DNA of 64,000 bases from Klebsiella sp. WP3-W18-ESBL-02 (GTDB lineage: Bacteria; Pseudomonadota; Gammaproteobacteria; Enterobacterales; Enterobacteriaceae). Made by a program: the position numbers and the translations under genes. The DNA lies in the NCBI RefSeq assembly GCF_014168815.1, contig NZ_AP021974.1, positions 62,001-126,000 on the forward strand. The letters run 5' to 3'. The notes beneath the pieces were generated by a model, which saw nothing but the letters and a program-made list of their open reading frames with translations, was not told the DNA's origin and did no database searches. Of the stretch, positions 1 to 7,912 are shown in pieces (position 1 is the first letter of the stretch; each line of letters starts with the position of its first letter).

Positions 1-2
1 GT

Positions 3-698
3 CTGAACGTTGACTGGCCATGCCCTGCGTGTAGCCAGAAAACTCTGCGGATTGATAAGCCAAGTTTTAAAACTGAGTCAGTACTGCGTAGCAGGCAAGC
101 TCAGAGTGAGGATTGGTTTGAGCCTGAAATGGATGAAACAGTTTTCACCTGTATGGCACATTGTTCTCGTGAAACCTGTAAGGAAGTCGTTGTTTGCACT
201 GGGGAGGGGGGCTGGGAACAGGATTATGGGGATGAAGGAATCCAGTATTACGCCTGGCATAAACCTCTTCATTTTGTGCCAACATTGCATCCATTTATGC
301 TCCCTAATGACTGCCCGGAAGAGATAACGAAACCCCTTATCGCGTCTTTTTCTGTGTATCTCAGCCAGCCGGGATCTGCGGCCAACTTAATCAGAATATC
401 AGTTGAGAGATTGCTAACGGCAATTGGCGTTCCTGAACTGAATGACAAGAACAAACGTATTGTTCTTCATAACCGTATTGAGTTGCTTGATGGGCAATAT
501 ACCCCTTACAAAGATATATTGATGGCCATTAAATTCCTGGGCAATGCCGGCAGCCATACCTATGATGAAGTCACCACGAGCGATATCGAAGCGGCATTCG
601 AGATTATGGAGTATGTCGTGAATGACCTCTTCTCTGGCCGTAAGGAGTCGATTGAGGTTCTCACCAAGCGGCTGCATGGTAAGTTTGGCAAGAAGTGA
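3..698 (+). CDS. DUF4145-like protein, 5' end outside window
   Basis: The reading frame is open from the first bases of the window, so the start codon lies upstream. An internal ATG at 129 could be mistaken for the start. The in-window N-terminus carries WPCPAC followed by KTLRID, which looks like half of a small zinc ribbon. The C-terminal half (NDKNKRIVLHNRIE, then IKFLGNAGSH) has the look of DUF4145 / HEPN-like all-helical domains often found beside defence and plasmid genes. Function is unknown. The assignment rests on motif appearance only. Confidence 0.6.
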   Translation: MNVDWPCPACSQKTLRIDKPSFKTESVLRSRQAQSEDWFEPEMDETVFTCMAHCSRETCKEVVVCTGEGGWEQDYGDEGIQYYAWHKPLHFVPTLHPFMLPNDCPEEITKPLIASFSVYLSQPGSAANLIRISVERLLTAIGVPELNDKNKRIVLHNRIELLDGQYTPYKDILMAIKFLGNAGSHTYDEVTTSDIEAAFEIMEYVVNDLFSGRKESIEVLTKRLHGKFGKK

Positions 699-1003
699 CT
701 TGTCTCTTACATTCGTATTCGGGGCTATTTTAAGTACTTTGATATGCGGGATAGTTCAATAGAGGAAGTACTATCCCGGATAAAGTACCGGAAGTAATGT
801 TATTCGAAATGACAACATACTTACTATCAAGATAGTCCAAGAGTCTGCTGCACAGCAAAAGACTTATGTACTTTCATGTTATGTACTATGCACAACAAAA
901 TAAATAAATCGAACGAACAACTAAGTACTCTGTATTTATAAAATAACCAATCATTTTTGATGGTACTTTTAATTTGAAAGTCAATGGGTTGTGGAAATAT
1001 ATT

Positions 1004-1032
1004 TTGACATTCATTCGACTATCCCGTAATAT
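1004..1032 (+). promoter_or_regulatory. Sigma70-type promoter with ACTATCCCG in the spacer
   Basis: TTGACA at 1004-1009 and TAATAT at 1027-1032 are separated by exactly 17 bases. The spacer contains ACTATCCCG, a word also present near 770 and, inverted (GGGATAGT), near 749 and 2140, so the promoter may be controlled by a protein that binds that word. No coding sequence follows closely. Confidence 0.5.
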
Positions 1033-1357
1033 AATAATCAGAACGCATTTGACAATCCATACGCACTGACTCGGTCACTACCAATCCCATTAAAATGGAA
1101 AAGGTTGCTGTCGGGTATTTTTTGTGCGCGTCATTATGCGCATTATGGTTATTTGCACTTAAGCTAAATATCTATGGGTATAGAGTCGTTAATCTTCACC
1201 GTTATTCCTGCTCCTCAGGGGCTGGCCTCTAACAAGGAGCACCAGTGAGAGAGTGGTGGTAGCCAGACAGTATGATATGCCTAACACTTGATATTGACTG
1301 TTGCAATAGGCAAATCGATAAAAGATTGCAAAAATAGACTAAAAAACATGTTGACTA

Positions 1358-1387
1358 TTGACAAACATGCTTATTTCAGGGTAAGAT
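1358..1387 (+). promoter_or_regulatory. Sigma70-type promoter
   Basis: TTGACA at 1358-1363 and TAAGAT at 1382-1387 are separated by 18 bases. The predicted transcript would run into the terminator at 1505-1537, giving a short RNA of about 145 bases unless read-through continues to the downstream small gene. Confidence 0.45.
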
Positions 1388-1393
1388 AACCTT

Positions 1394-1537
1394 ATTCTGA
1401 ACATGACTGATAAACCGTCATGTGGCCAGCAGAGGCCAGGGCAACCACAGAAGATTATTAAGTATAATACCCGGTTCCCCTGTACTGTTGGCCTTGCCAA
1501 AACAGCAGGCACCGGTGCGTCCGGGCCTGCTTTTTTT
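1394..1537 (+). ncRNA. Putative short RNA or attenuated leader
   Basis: The interval between the promoter at 1358-1387 and the intrinsic terminator at 1505-1537 has no credible reading frame of its own. It contains further self-complementary segments such as GGCCAGCAGAGGCC. It could be a small regulatory RNA or an attenuated leader for the gene at 1774. This is inferred from promoter-terminator spacing only. Confidence 0.25.
1505..1537 (+). terminator. Intrinsic terminator
   Basis: GCAGGC-A-CCGG, a short loop, then CCGG-GCCTGC forms a strong GC-rich stem, followed directly by seven T residues. Confidence 0.7.
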
Positions 1538-1773
1538 GTGCCCGAAGAAAGAACCAGGAATCATTATCTCCATTACTGGAGGCAGGATTTTTACACCCTA
1601 AAAACAGATAATGCCCTTAGAGGATAAGGAACTGAAATGAACTGACAGCTAATGAATATGTATCACGTGGCGATTGTCGCCATATTTTTTCAAAACTCTA
1701 AAAGGTTTCTAAATGAAAACTTTGAATGCAGTAAACCGGAGCATTAAATCATTCACTAAAATAGGAGACTATT

Positions 1774-2134
1774 ATGTCTACAGAAATGTCGCAGCAAGTA
1801 CCAAACAACACTACCTACAATGCACCCGTAACTATCAACAACTACTACTACGGCTGCCCCGTCCCCCCCCCCTGAAGAACCGCCGGTTGTTCCTGCGAAA
1901 AAGAAACGCGGCTGGGTTTTCGAAACCGCCAGTATCTTACTTGGAACAGTTATTACCTGGTGGCAGGCAGGGCATAACGGTGTAATGATGTCATTTTTGA
2001 CAGCATTACTAATCTGGATGGGGGTACCAGTAGGGATGGCACCAGTACTCGCTACCGGCCTCATTACCGTTAGCGTCTGTGCCGCCCCTACCGTATTGCT
2101 TAGTGTATTACGCTGGGTAGTGAATCAGAAATAG
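1774..2134 (+). pseudogene. Small membrane protein gene broken at a 10-C tract
   Basis: ATG at 1774 (upstream AGGAGA) opens a frame encoding MSTEMSQQVPNNTTYNAPVT and continuing through NYYYGCPVPPP. The frame stops at TGA immediately after ten consecutive C residues (1863-1872). Removing one C joins it to a continuous frame ending at TAG 2132-2134: EEPPVVPAKKKRGWVFETA, then two hydrophobic segments (SILLGTVITWW; MMSFLTALLIWMGVPVGMA) and a third ending VLLSVLRWVV. The restored protein is about 119 residues. The break may be a sequencing error, a real inactivation or length-based phase variation. Function unknown. Confidence 0.5.
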
Positions 2135-2228
2135 TTGTTACTCAGAGTGGGGATAGTTCGAGCTATCCCTTACTCAATACTAATGGTTGTTAGCGCAAAA
2201 ATCAACCATTGAAATTACATTGTGAATA

Positions 2229-2254
2229 CTAGTGTATTACTTTTGTAATTCACT
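2229..2254 (-). terminator. Inverted repeat at the end of the par operon
   Basis: CTAGTG and CACTAG bracket an AT-rich stem next to the stop codon of the leftward gene at 2253-2537. It could end that transcript or bind a protein. There is no clear T-run, so the call is weak. Confidence 0.3.
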
Positions 2255-2537
2255 AGATGTTCTCTTTTATTGCTTTAAGCACCTTTTCTGGTCCAGCTGT
2301 TTGAGCTAGGTACAGCCCTGCGCGTAACAGCGTCGACACCGTGATGTTCTTGTGTGTCAGCGCCTGGATCTCTTCAACCAGCTGCTGTGCAATCATTTTC
2401 TCATTCGGGGTCATACGGATTGTCTTGGGACTTTCACCAGATGTATTTTTCTTTTTGGCTGCGATATTGGTCAGGCTACTTCCAGCTGCAGCACGCTCAG
2501 GCTTTTCCATTTTAGGACGAACAAGGTCTTTAGCCAT
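2253..2537 (-). CDS. ParB-like small DNA-binding partition partner
   Basis: A 94-residue protein with a basic, disordered-looking N-terminus and a C-terminal segment KTIRMTPNEKMIAQQLVEEI followed by NITVSTLLRAGLYL, the pattern of a ribbon-helix-helix domain (one strand, two helices). Its ATG overlaps the parA stop by one base (TAATG), so translation is probably coupled. Known ParA-type (Ib) operons encode such a small centromere-binding protein directly after the ATPase, which is the basis for this role. Confidence 0.6.
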   Translation of the reverse strand: MAKDLVRPKMEKPERAAAGSSLTNIAAKKKNTSGESPKTIRMTPNEKMIAQQLVEEIQALTHKNITVSTLLRAGLYLAQTAGPEKVLKAIKENI

Positions 2538-3364
2538 TATGCTGTCTCTCTTCGAATGATTTCATCTAACTCGCGCGCCAGTTTACCGTAGTCAACTAAG
2601 GCCATTGCGCTTTTCTGGTAGTAATACAGCGGAACACAAGCTACCTGAGACTGGACTATCGCCTGATCAGTACGTATGCGTGTTTTCATTAACCTTGGTG
2701 CAATTCTTTCATGCGAGGTCAATGCTGTTTCAATGTAGGTGTTAATTTTCTTATTCGCACCGTTGTAGTTATTACGGAACACACTAAATCTGGAATAATT
2801 CTCTTCAGAGATCTCATCCATATAATCCAGCATGATTTCCAGCCCACTCAGTGAGAAGCTGCCGCCATCGACAGGTACCAGGACGTGGTCGGCAATGTAA
2901 ATGGCATTGCCAGTTGCTATATTCAGGCCTGGTGCGCAATCGATGATAATGTAATCGTACTCGCTGCGGATCTTTTCGAGATGACGAGCAAGAATTTTTT
3001 CCCGATGACTACGTGTCAGAGTCTGCTCGATAATTTTTTCAAACGTAGGGTCTGAAGGTACCAGGTCAAGATTCGGGATTGCCGTTTCACCCGCCATCGC
3101 AGGAACAATAACGTCGTGGATATCTAAGCGTGCATTACTATAGAGATCGCAGATTGTCGGACCATACATGGAATAGTATTTCTTACCATTTGCCGTAACT
3201 TCTGTCGTGTTAGCCTGCTGGTCGGAATCCATGAGCAGCGTTCGCTTTCCTGACCTCGCATAATGGACAGCCAGGTTGGTCGCGGAACTGGTCTTACCAG
3301 GCCCGCCTTTATTGTTCATAATTGCAATTATCTTTGCGGATGATTGTTGTACATTGCTAGTCAT
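2537..3364 (-). CDS. parA: ParA-family partition ATPase
   Basis: A 275-residue Walker-type partition ATPase. The deviant Walker A is NNKGGPGKTSSATNLA near residue 18, and the Walker A' / B region includes LLMDSDQQAN and YDYIIIDCAPG. ParA proteins bind DNA nonspecifically when loaded with ATP and move plasmid copies apart with a ParB-type partner, here the downstream 94-residue protein. It is the first gene of a leftward two-gene operon. The upstream region 3365-3500 contains AT-rich inverted words (TGTAATACATTGT) that could be an operator or centromere. Confidence 0.88.
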   Translation of the reverse strand: MTSNVQQSSAKIIAIMNNKGGPGKTSSATNLAVHYARSGKRTLLMDSDQQANTTEVTANGKKYYSMYGPTICDLYSNARLDIHDVIVPAMAGETAIPNLDLVPSDPTFEKIIEQTLTRSHREKILARHLEKIRSEYDYIIIDCAPGLNIATGNAIYIADHVLVPVDGGSFSLSGLEIMLDYMDEISEENYSRFSVFRNNYNGANKKINTYIETALTSHERIAPRLMKTRIRTDQAIVQSQVACVPLYYYQKSAMALVDYGKLARELDEIIRRETA

Positions 3365-3501
3365 GATAGCTCTCGCGTAGGGTTGCTAACCAAACAATCT
3401 TGTAATCTATTTTGATTTCAATAGCAATACAAATGTAATACATTGTGGACAAGCATGCAATCAGTGTCTGGCTTTAACCAGAGTGATACTTTTTTAGGAA
3501 A

Positions 3502-4067
3502 ATGAATGTGATGGAAAAGCTCAAATACGAATCCCTTATGAGTCCCGGGGCAAAAGAGAAAATCGAGAATGGTTCCTGGCGGGTTCTTGGCCTGACTATT
3601 CAGGATGCGAAGAACGGGCGGATTGTCGCTAGTCTTAAAACCGTCCTTAACGATGACGAATCCTGCTATACGCCTGATTTGTTTATAAACATGCATGATG
3701 AGATTATGATTTCTCAGCGTTTGCTTTCTGTGCAAATCACAAAGGAATCACGACTAATACATGCAGGGCAGACTCGTATTGAAGAAAAATTGGACCATCT
3801 CATTTCACTTCAGTATGGCCAGTTGCATGGTGAAATTTTCGATTTTTTCAGCCAGTTTGAAAATCTGCGCGTTGGGAATGAGGCTGGGGCAGAAAGTTTG
3901 CTGAACTCAGGTGGAAATCTTGCGAGTCGTCTGTCTGGCATCATTGATACGATGATTGCTAACTATCTCGGCCAGGTGGAGCTTTCTTTCGACAACACTC
4001 AAATAACCTATTCACAATTCAGTAGTCGTAAGGCACAGGACCTACGTTATATCAGAGTTCACGATCT
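3502..4067 (+). pseudogene. Unknown plasmid gene truncated by IS26
   Basis: Starts at ATG 3502 behind AGGAAA, diverging from parA. The first about 188 residues are intact: a mixed alpha/beta N-terminus (GSWRVLGLTIQDAKNGRIVA) then helical segments (TRIEEKLDHLISLQYGQLHG). The frame runs into the IS26 end at 4068, which supplies an artificial tail and stop. I do not recognise the family. The C-terminus is missing from this window. Confidence 0.6.
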
Positions 4068-4887
4068 GGCACTGTTGCAAAGTTAGCGATGAGGCAGCCT
4101 TTTGTCTTATTCAAAGGCCTTACATTTCAAAAACTCTGCTTACCAGGCGCATTTCGCCCAGGGGATCACCATAATAAAATGCTGAGGCCTGGCCTTTGCG
4201 TAGTGCACGCATCACCTCAATACCTTTGATGGTGGCGTAAGCCGTCTTCATGGATTTAAATCCCAGCGTGGCGCCGATTATCCGTTTCAGTTTGCCATGA
4301 TCGCATTCAATCACGTTGTTCCGGTACTTAATCTGTCGGTGTTCAACGTCAGACGGGCACCGGCCTTCGCGTTTGAGCAGAGCAAGCGCGCGACCATAGG
4401 CGGGCGCTTTATCCGTGTTGATGAATCGCGGGATCTGCCACTTCTTCACGTTGTTGAGGATTTTACCCAGAAACCGGTATGCAGCTTTGCTGTTACGACG
4501 GGAGGAGAGATAAAAATCGACAGTGCGGCCCCGGCTGTCGACGGCCCGGTACAGATACGCCCAGCGGCCATTGACCTTCACGTAGGTTTCATCCATGTGC
4601 CACGGGCAAAGATCGGAAGGGTTACGCCAGTACCAGCGCAGCCGTTTTTCCATTTCAGGCGCATAACGCTGAACCCAGCGGTAAATCGTGGAGTGATCGA
4701 CATTCACTCCGCGTTCAGCCAGCATCTCCTGCAGCTCACGGTAACTGATGCCGTATTTGCAGTACCAGCGTACGGCCCACAGAATGATGTCACGCTGAAA
4801 ATGCCGGCCTTTGAATGGGTTCATGTGCAGCTCCATCAGCAAAAGGGGATGATAAGTTTATCACCACCGACTATTTGCAACAGTGCC
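4068..4887 (-). mobile_element. IS26 copy 1
   Basis: 820 bp with the terminal inverted repeats GGCACTGTTGCAAA at both ends. It is flanked by cacgatct on the left and ctaattat on the right, so there is no 8-bp target duplication. It interrupts the gene at 3502, and the other side leads into higBA. It marks the left boundary of the pga-carrying segment, in inverted orientation to the copy at 14261. Confidence 0.97.
4120..4824 (-). CDS. tnpA: IS26 transposase (IS6 family)
   Basis: A 234-residue DDE transposase starting at MNPFKGRHFQ. An in-frame start six codons further upstream exists, but the 234-residue form is the usual one. It has an N-terminal helix-turn-helix (YRELQEMLAERGV) and a DDE core including HMDETYVKV, INTDKAPAYG and VIECDHGKLKR. 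Residue 184 is Gly, as in four of the five copies here. It carries out replicative transposition and targeted conservative recombination. Confidence 0.97.
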   Translation of the reverse strand: MNPFKGRHFQRDIILWAVRWYCKYGISYRELQEMLAERGVNVDHSTIYRWVQRYAPEMEKRLRWYWRNPSDLCPWHMDETYVKVNGRWAYLYRAVDSRGRTVDFYLSSRRNSKAAYRFLGKILNNVKKWQIPRFINTDKAPAYGRALALLKREGRCPSDVEHRQIKYRNNVIECDHGKLKRIIGATLGFKSMKTAYATIKGIEVMRALRKGQASAFYYGDPLGEMRLVSRVFEM

Positions 4888-4937
4888 CTAATTATTTTCA
4901 GTTTCCAACTTGTCAACTCTGCGGGAGTGCGATATTA

Positions 4938-4956
4938 TGTTTCCAAGATGGAAACA
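4938..4956 (+). promoter_or_regulatory. higBA operator palindrome
   Basis: A perfect inverted repeat TGTTTCC-aagat-GGAAACA lies 16 bases before the higB start, in a TATTATG-containing promoter-like stretch. HigA-type antitoxins repress their own operon through such sites. Confidence 0.65.
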
Positions 4957-4971
4957 CAAGGAGAGCGAAGG

Positions 4972-5283
4972 ATGCACGTTGTATCGAGAGCACCTTTCGA
5001 TACAGCCACCAGGCAATTCCCCAATCAGGCAGCGGCACTAGACGACGTATACCGGACTTTGAAGAGAGAGAACTACACTTCACCGGACGAAATGAAAAAA
5101 CGATTTGCCTCGCTGGACAGAATGAAATATCGGGAGAAGTGGTGGGTGATCGATGTTGGCGGTGGGAATTTAAGGGTGATGTTTTTTGCTGATTTTGAAC
5201 GTGGGAAAATCTTTATAAAGCACATAACCACACACGCCGAATACGACAAGCTGACAGATTTTTACCGGAGAACTAAAGAATGA
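4972..5283 (+). CDS. higB: HigB-type toxin (RelE/ParE superfamily)
   Basis: A 103-residue protein starting at ATG 4972. It has the HigB pattern: YREKWWVIDVGGGNLRVMFF and a C-terminal IFIKHITTHAEYDKLTDFYRR. HigB toxins cleave mRNA on the ribosome. The toxin precedes the antitoxin, the usual hig order, and its stop overlaps the higA start (ATGA at 5280-5283). An autoregulatory palindrome lies just upstream. Confidence 0.9.
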   Translation: MHVVSRAPFDTATRQFPNQAAALDDVYRTLKRENYTSPDEMKKRFASLDRMKYREKWWVIDVGGGNLRVMFFADFERGKIFIKHITTHAEYDKLTDFYRRTKE

Positions 5284-5699
5284 TGTACACCGATGCTATC
5301 CAGGCGGCAAACAGCCTGGTTAGCATTGTCCCCCTCCTGGGGGGCAATGCCTCTCGCAAGGACTATGAAGACGCGCTGACGCTGGTTGAATACCTGGTTG
5401 AACACGAGCCAGATCATCCGCTGGTGGACATGCTGGTTGCGAAAATTGCCCAGTATGAAGATGAGGCGGAAGAGTTCGCAGAGTTCAACGACCGTATTGC
5501 AGCGTTACCAAGTGGCGTGGCCCTGCTGCGTGTCCTGATGGACCAGCACAAACTGACTCAGAGTGATTTTGAGGAAGAGATTGGTAAGAAATCGCTGGTG
5601 AGCCGCATCCTTAACGGGACTCGCTCACTAACACTAGATCACATGAAAGCACTTGCGCGGCGCTTCAACATTCCGCCCAGCTCATTCATGGACGCGTAA
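5280..5699 (+). CDS. higA: HigA-type antitoxin with XRE HTH
   Basis: A 139-residue protein translationally coupled to higB. The C-terminal half carries a Cro/CI-type helix-turn-helix: KLTQSDFEEEIGKKSLVSRI, then NGTRSLTLDHMKALARRFN. The N-terminal half is acidic and helical (LVEYLVEHEPDHPLVDM). It should neutralise HigB and repress the operon at the palindrome 4938-4956. An intrinsic terminator follows directly. Confidence 0.9.
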   Translation: MMYTDAIQAANSLVSIVPLLGGNASRKDYEDALTLVEYLVEHEPDHPLVDMLVAKIAQYEDEAEEFAEFNDRIAALPSGVALLRVLMDQHKLTQSDFEEEIGKKSLVSRILNGTRSLTLDHMKALARRFNIPPSSFMDA

Positions 5700-5702
5700 A
5701 AC

Positions 5703-5732
5703 AGCCCCCTGACCGAAAGGTTGGGGGCTTTT
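5703..5732 (+). terminator. Intrinsic terminator after higBA
   Basis: AGCCCCC, a 13-base loop, then GGGGGCT and a T-run. It is placed between the converging higA and SWIM-like genes and may serve both. Confidence 0.8.
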
Positions 5733-5735
5733 GTA

Positions 5736-6716
5736 TTAACCCCTGCCTTTGTTTTTCACGTAGTCCAGGAAGCGTTTCTCGGCATCCTGACGTGATACAC
5801 CAGTCATTACCATCGCATCAATAAACGCCTGGCGTTCCACCTTGAAACGGTCGGCGAGCTGCTGCAGCAGCACCTTGTTTTTATCCTGCTCGGCTTTAAG
5901 CTTTTGCTGACTTTCTTCTGCCTTTGCCCGTTGTTTTTGCGTCATTTTCCGGGCTTTTAACAGTTTGTCGCTGAGGGTGCGTAGCTTTGTACTGTCTCGC
6001 GCAATCTGATTACCCAGCGCTTTCTGGCGGCGCTGGTATTTATCCCACTCCTGACGCATCGCCCCCTGGTTAGTCTGTGAGTTACGGTTCTTGTTGAATC
6101 TTTTCCGATCTTCCTCAGTGAAATGCTTAGTAGTACGTCGTTTGTCGTCACCGAACCCTACACGTTTAGCGGCCTGCAGCATGGCCTGACCGATCCGCAA
6201 TTGCCAGCTTGCCGACTGGAGTCGGGTCATTGCGTGGATCACGTGCTTACAGGCGATCCCTTTGAGATTAGGGTTACGGATTTTGGGGAAGGCATATTCT
6301 TTTGGCGGTGCCAGGGCAAAGTTACCGGCGGTCGCGATGTAGCGATACCAGTATTGATGACGACCACAATCACAATCGAAGGATACGCGACCGGCACACA
6401 GCTTTTTCGTCACTTTTACCGCGCTAGTCTCATCCCCCAGCTCATCAATCAGTGAATCCCATTCCTCAAAGCGCACTTTTACGCGGTGATGCTGGTCTTC
6501 GGAGCGATCTGAAGCCTCCACGCTGACTGTGACGACGTTATGTTTCAATGATGAAGGCACGGCGCGCTTAATGCCGGAACCGTCGTCTACGGCGTTGTTA
6601 GCACGTTTAACGTCGATCGCCTCACTTCCGGCTATGAGCTGGGCATAGGTGATCCCGGCTATGCCTGAATTGAACGTCTGTCGAATATCCTTGCGGCGAC
6701 CTTCAAATGCCTTTAG
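5736..6716 (-). pseudogene. SWIM-like zinc-binding protein gene, 5' end removed by IS5
   Basis: About 326 residues remain. The frame begins inside IS5, and the native sequence starts at LKAFEGRRKDIRQTF. Residues around 118-170 contain FDCDCGRHQYWYRY and later GIACKHVIHAM, a CxC...CxH arrangement like a SWIM zinc finger. The C-terminal 130 residues are strongly charged and predicted coiled coil (RAKAEESQQKLKAEQDKNK). The role is unknown; SWIM domains are tied to DNA or protein binding. No 4-bp duplication joins the two IS5 flanks, so the missing 5' part was deleted rather than displaced. Confidence 0.6.
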
Positions 6717-7912
6717 GGAAGGTGCGAATAAGCAGGTCATTTCTTCCCAAGCTGACTCGCTGATTAAAATTTCGCGGATCTGGGCCGATTTTTTTCCCGC
6801 AAATACATCGAATCAGCCTATTTAGGCTATTTTTTCCACCATTTCTGGCGTTATTTCCGGTTTTTACTGAGATCTCTCCCACTGACGTATCATTTGGTCC
6901 ACCCGAAACAGGTTGGCCAGGGTGAATAACATCGCCAGTTGGTTATCGTTTTTCAGCAGCCCCTTGTATCTGGCTTTCACGAAGCCGAACTGTCGCTTGA
7001 TGATGCGAAACGGGTGCTCCACCCTGGCCCGGATGCTGGCTTTCATGTATTCGATGTTGATGGCCGTTTTGTTCTTGCGTGGATGCTGTTTCAAGGTTCT
7101 TACCTTGCCGGGGCGCTCGGCGATCAGCCAGTCCACATCCACCTCGGCCAGCTCCTCGCGCTGTGGCGCCCCTTGGTAGCCGGCATCGGCTGAGACAAAT
7201 TGCTCCTCTCCATGAAGCAGATTACCCAGCTGATTGAGGTCATGCTCGTTGGCCGCGGTGGTGACCAGGCTGTGGGTCAGGCCACTCTTGGCATCGACAC
7301 CAATGTGGGCCTTCATGCCAAAGTGCCACTGATTGCCTTTCTTGGTCTGATGCATCTCCGGATCGCGTTGCTGCTCTTTGTTCTTGGTAGAGCTGGGTGC
7401 CTCAATGATGGTGGCATCCACCAAAGTGCCTTGGGTCATCATGACGCCTGCTTCGGCCAGCCAGCGATTGATGGTCTTGAACAATTGACGGGCCAGTTGA
7501 TGCTGCTCGAGCAGGTGGCGGAAATTCATGATGGTGGTGCGATCCGGCAGGGCGCTATCCAGGGATAATCGGGCAAACAGGCGCATGGAGGCGATTTCGT
7601 ACAGAGCATCTTCCATCGCGCCATCGCTCAGGTTGTACCAATGCTGCATGCAGTGAATGCGTAGCATGGTTTCCAGCGGATAGGGCCGTCGGCCATTGCC
7701 CGCCTTGGGATAAAACGGCTCGATGACAGCGGTCATATTCTGCCATGGCAGAATCTGCTCCATGCGGGAGAGGAAAATCTCTTTTCGGGTCTGACGGCGC
7801 TTAGTGCTGAATTCACTATCGGCGAAGGTGAGTTGATGGCTCATGATGTCCCTCTGGGATGCGCTCCGGATGAATATGATGATCTCATATCAGGAACTTG
7901 TTCGCACCTTCC
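6717..7912 (-). mobile_element. IS5-family element (IS5 / ISKpn26-like)
   Basis: 1196 bp, with near-identical ends GGAAGGTGCGAATAAG on the left and GGAAGGTGCGAACAAG inverted on the right. The flanking tetranucleotides are TTAG and CTAT, so the 4-bp duplication expected of a simple IS5 insertion is absent. The left flank is the SWIM-like gene and the right flank is the interior of pgaA, indicating an IS5-associated deletion or recombination. Confidence 0.93.
6864..7844 (-). CDS. IS5-family transposase
   Basis: A 326-residue DDE transposase beginning MSHQLTFADSEFSTKRRQTR, the known IS5 N-terminus. Catalytic-region motifs include GTLVDATIIEAP, VSADAGYQGA and a C-terminal ARVEHPFRIIKRQFG (the Y/R-E region of IS5/IS4 transposases). 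Full length, so probably active. Confidence 0.95.
   Translation of the reverse strand: MSHQLTFADSEFSTKRRQTRKEIFLSRMEQILPWQNMTAVIEPFYPKAGNGRRPYPLETMLRIHCMQHWYNLSDGAMEDALYEIASMRLFARLSLDSALPDRTTIMNFRHLLEQHQLARQLFKTINRWLAEAGVMMTQGTLVDATIIEAPSSTKNKEQQRDPEMHQTKKGNQWHFGMKAHIGVDAKSGLTHSLVTTAANEHDLNQLGNLLHGEEQFVSADAGYQGAPQREELAEVDVDWLIAERPGKVRTLKQHPRKNKTAINIEYMKASIRARVEHPFRIIKRQFGFVKARYKGLLKNDNQLAMLFTLANLFRVDQMIRQWERSQ

Larger units (their letters stand above)
699..1773. other. AT-rich intergenic regulatory region
   Basis: About 1.07 kb without a convincing protein gene. It contains seven GTACT/GTACC-type words between about 733 and 966, repeated ACTATCCCG / CGGGATAGT words, two strong sigma70-type promoters and one intrinsic terminator, listed separately. 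A 74-codon open stretch at 1403-1627 runs across the terminator hairpin and is not credible. The density of short repeats suggests a regulatory or maintenance locus, but I cannot name it. Confidence 0.45.

Noticed and set aside
1403..1627. 74-codon frame in the intergenic region
   Set aside because: It crosses a strong intrinsic terminator and has no ribosome site.
4297..5283. A long open frame (about 328 codons) running from inside IS26 into higB
   Set aside because: Its first part is the antisense of the IS26 transposase and recurs at every IS26 copy; only the HigB portion from 4972 is a real gene.
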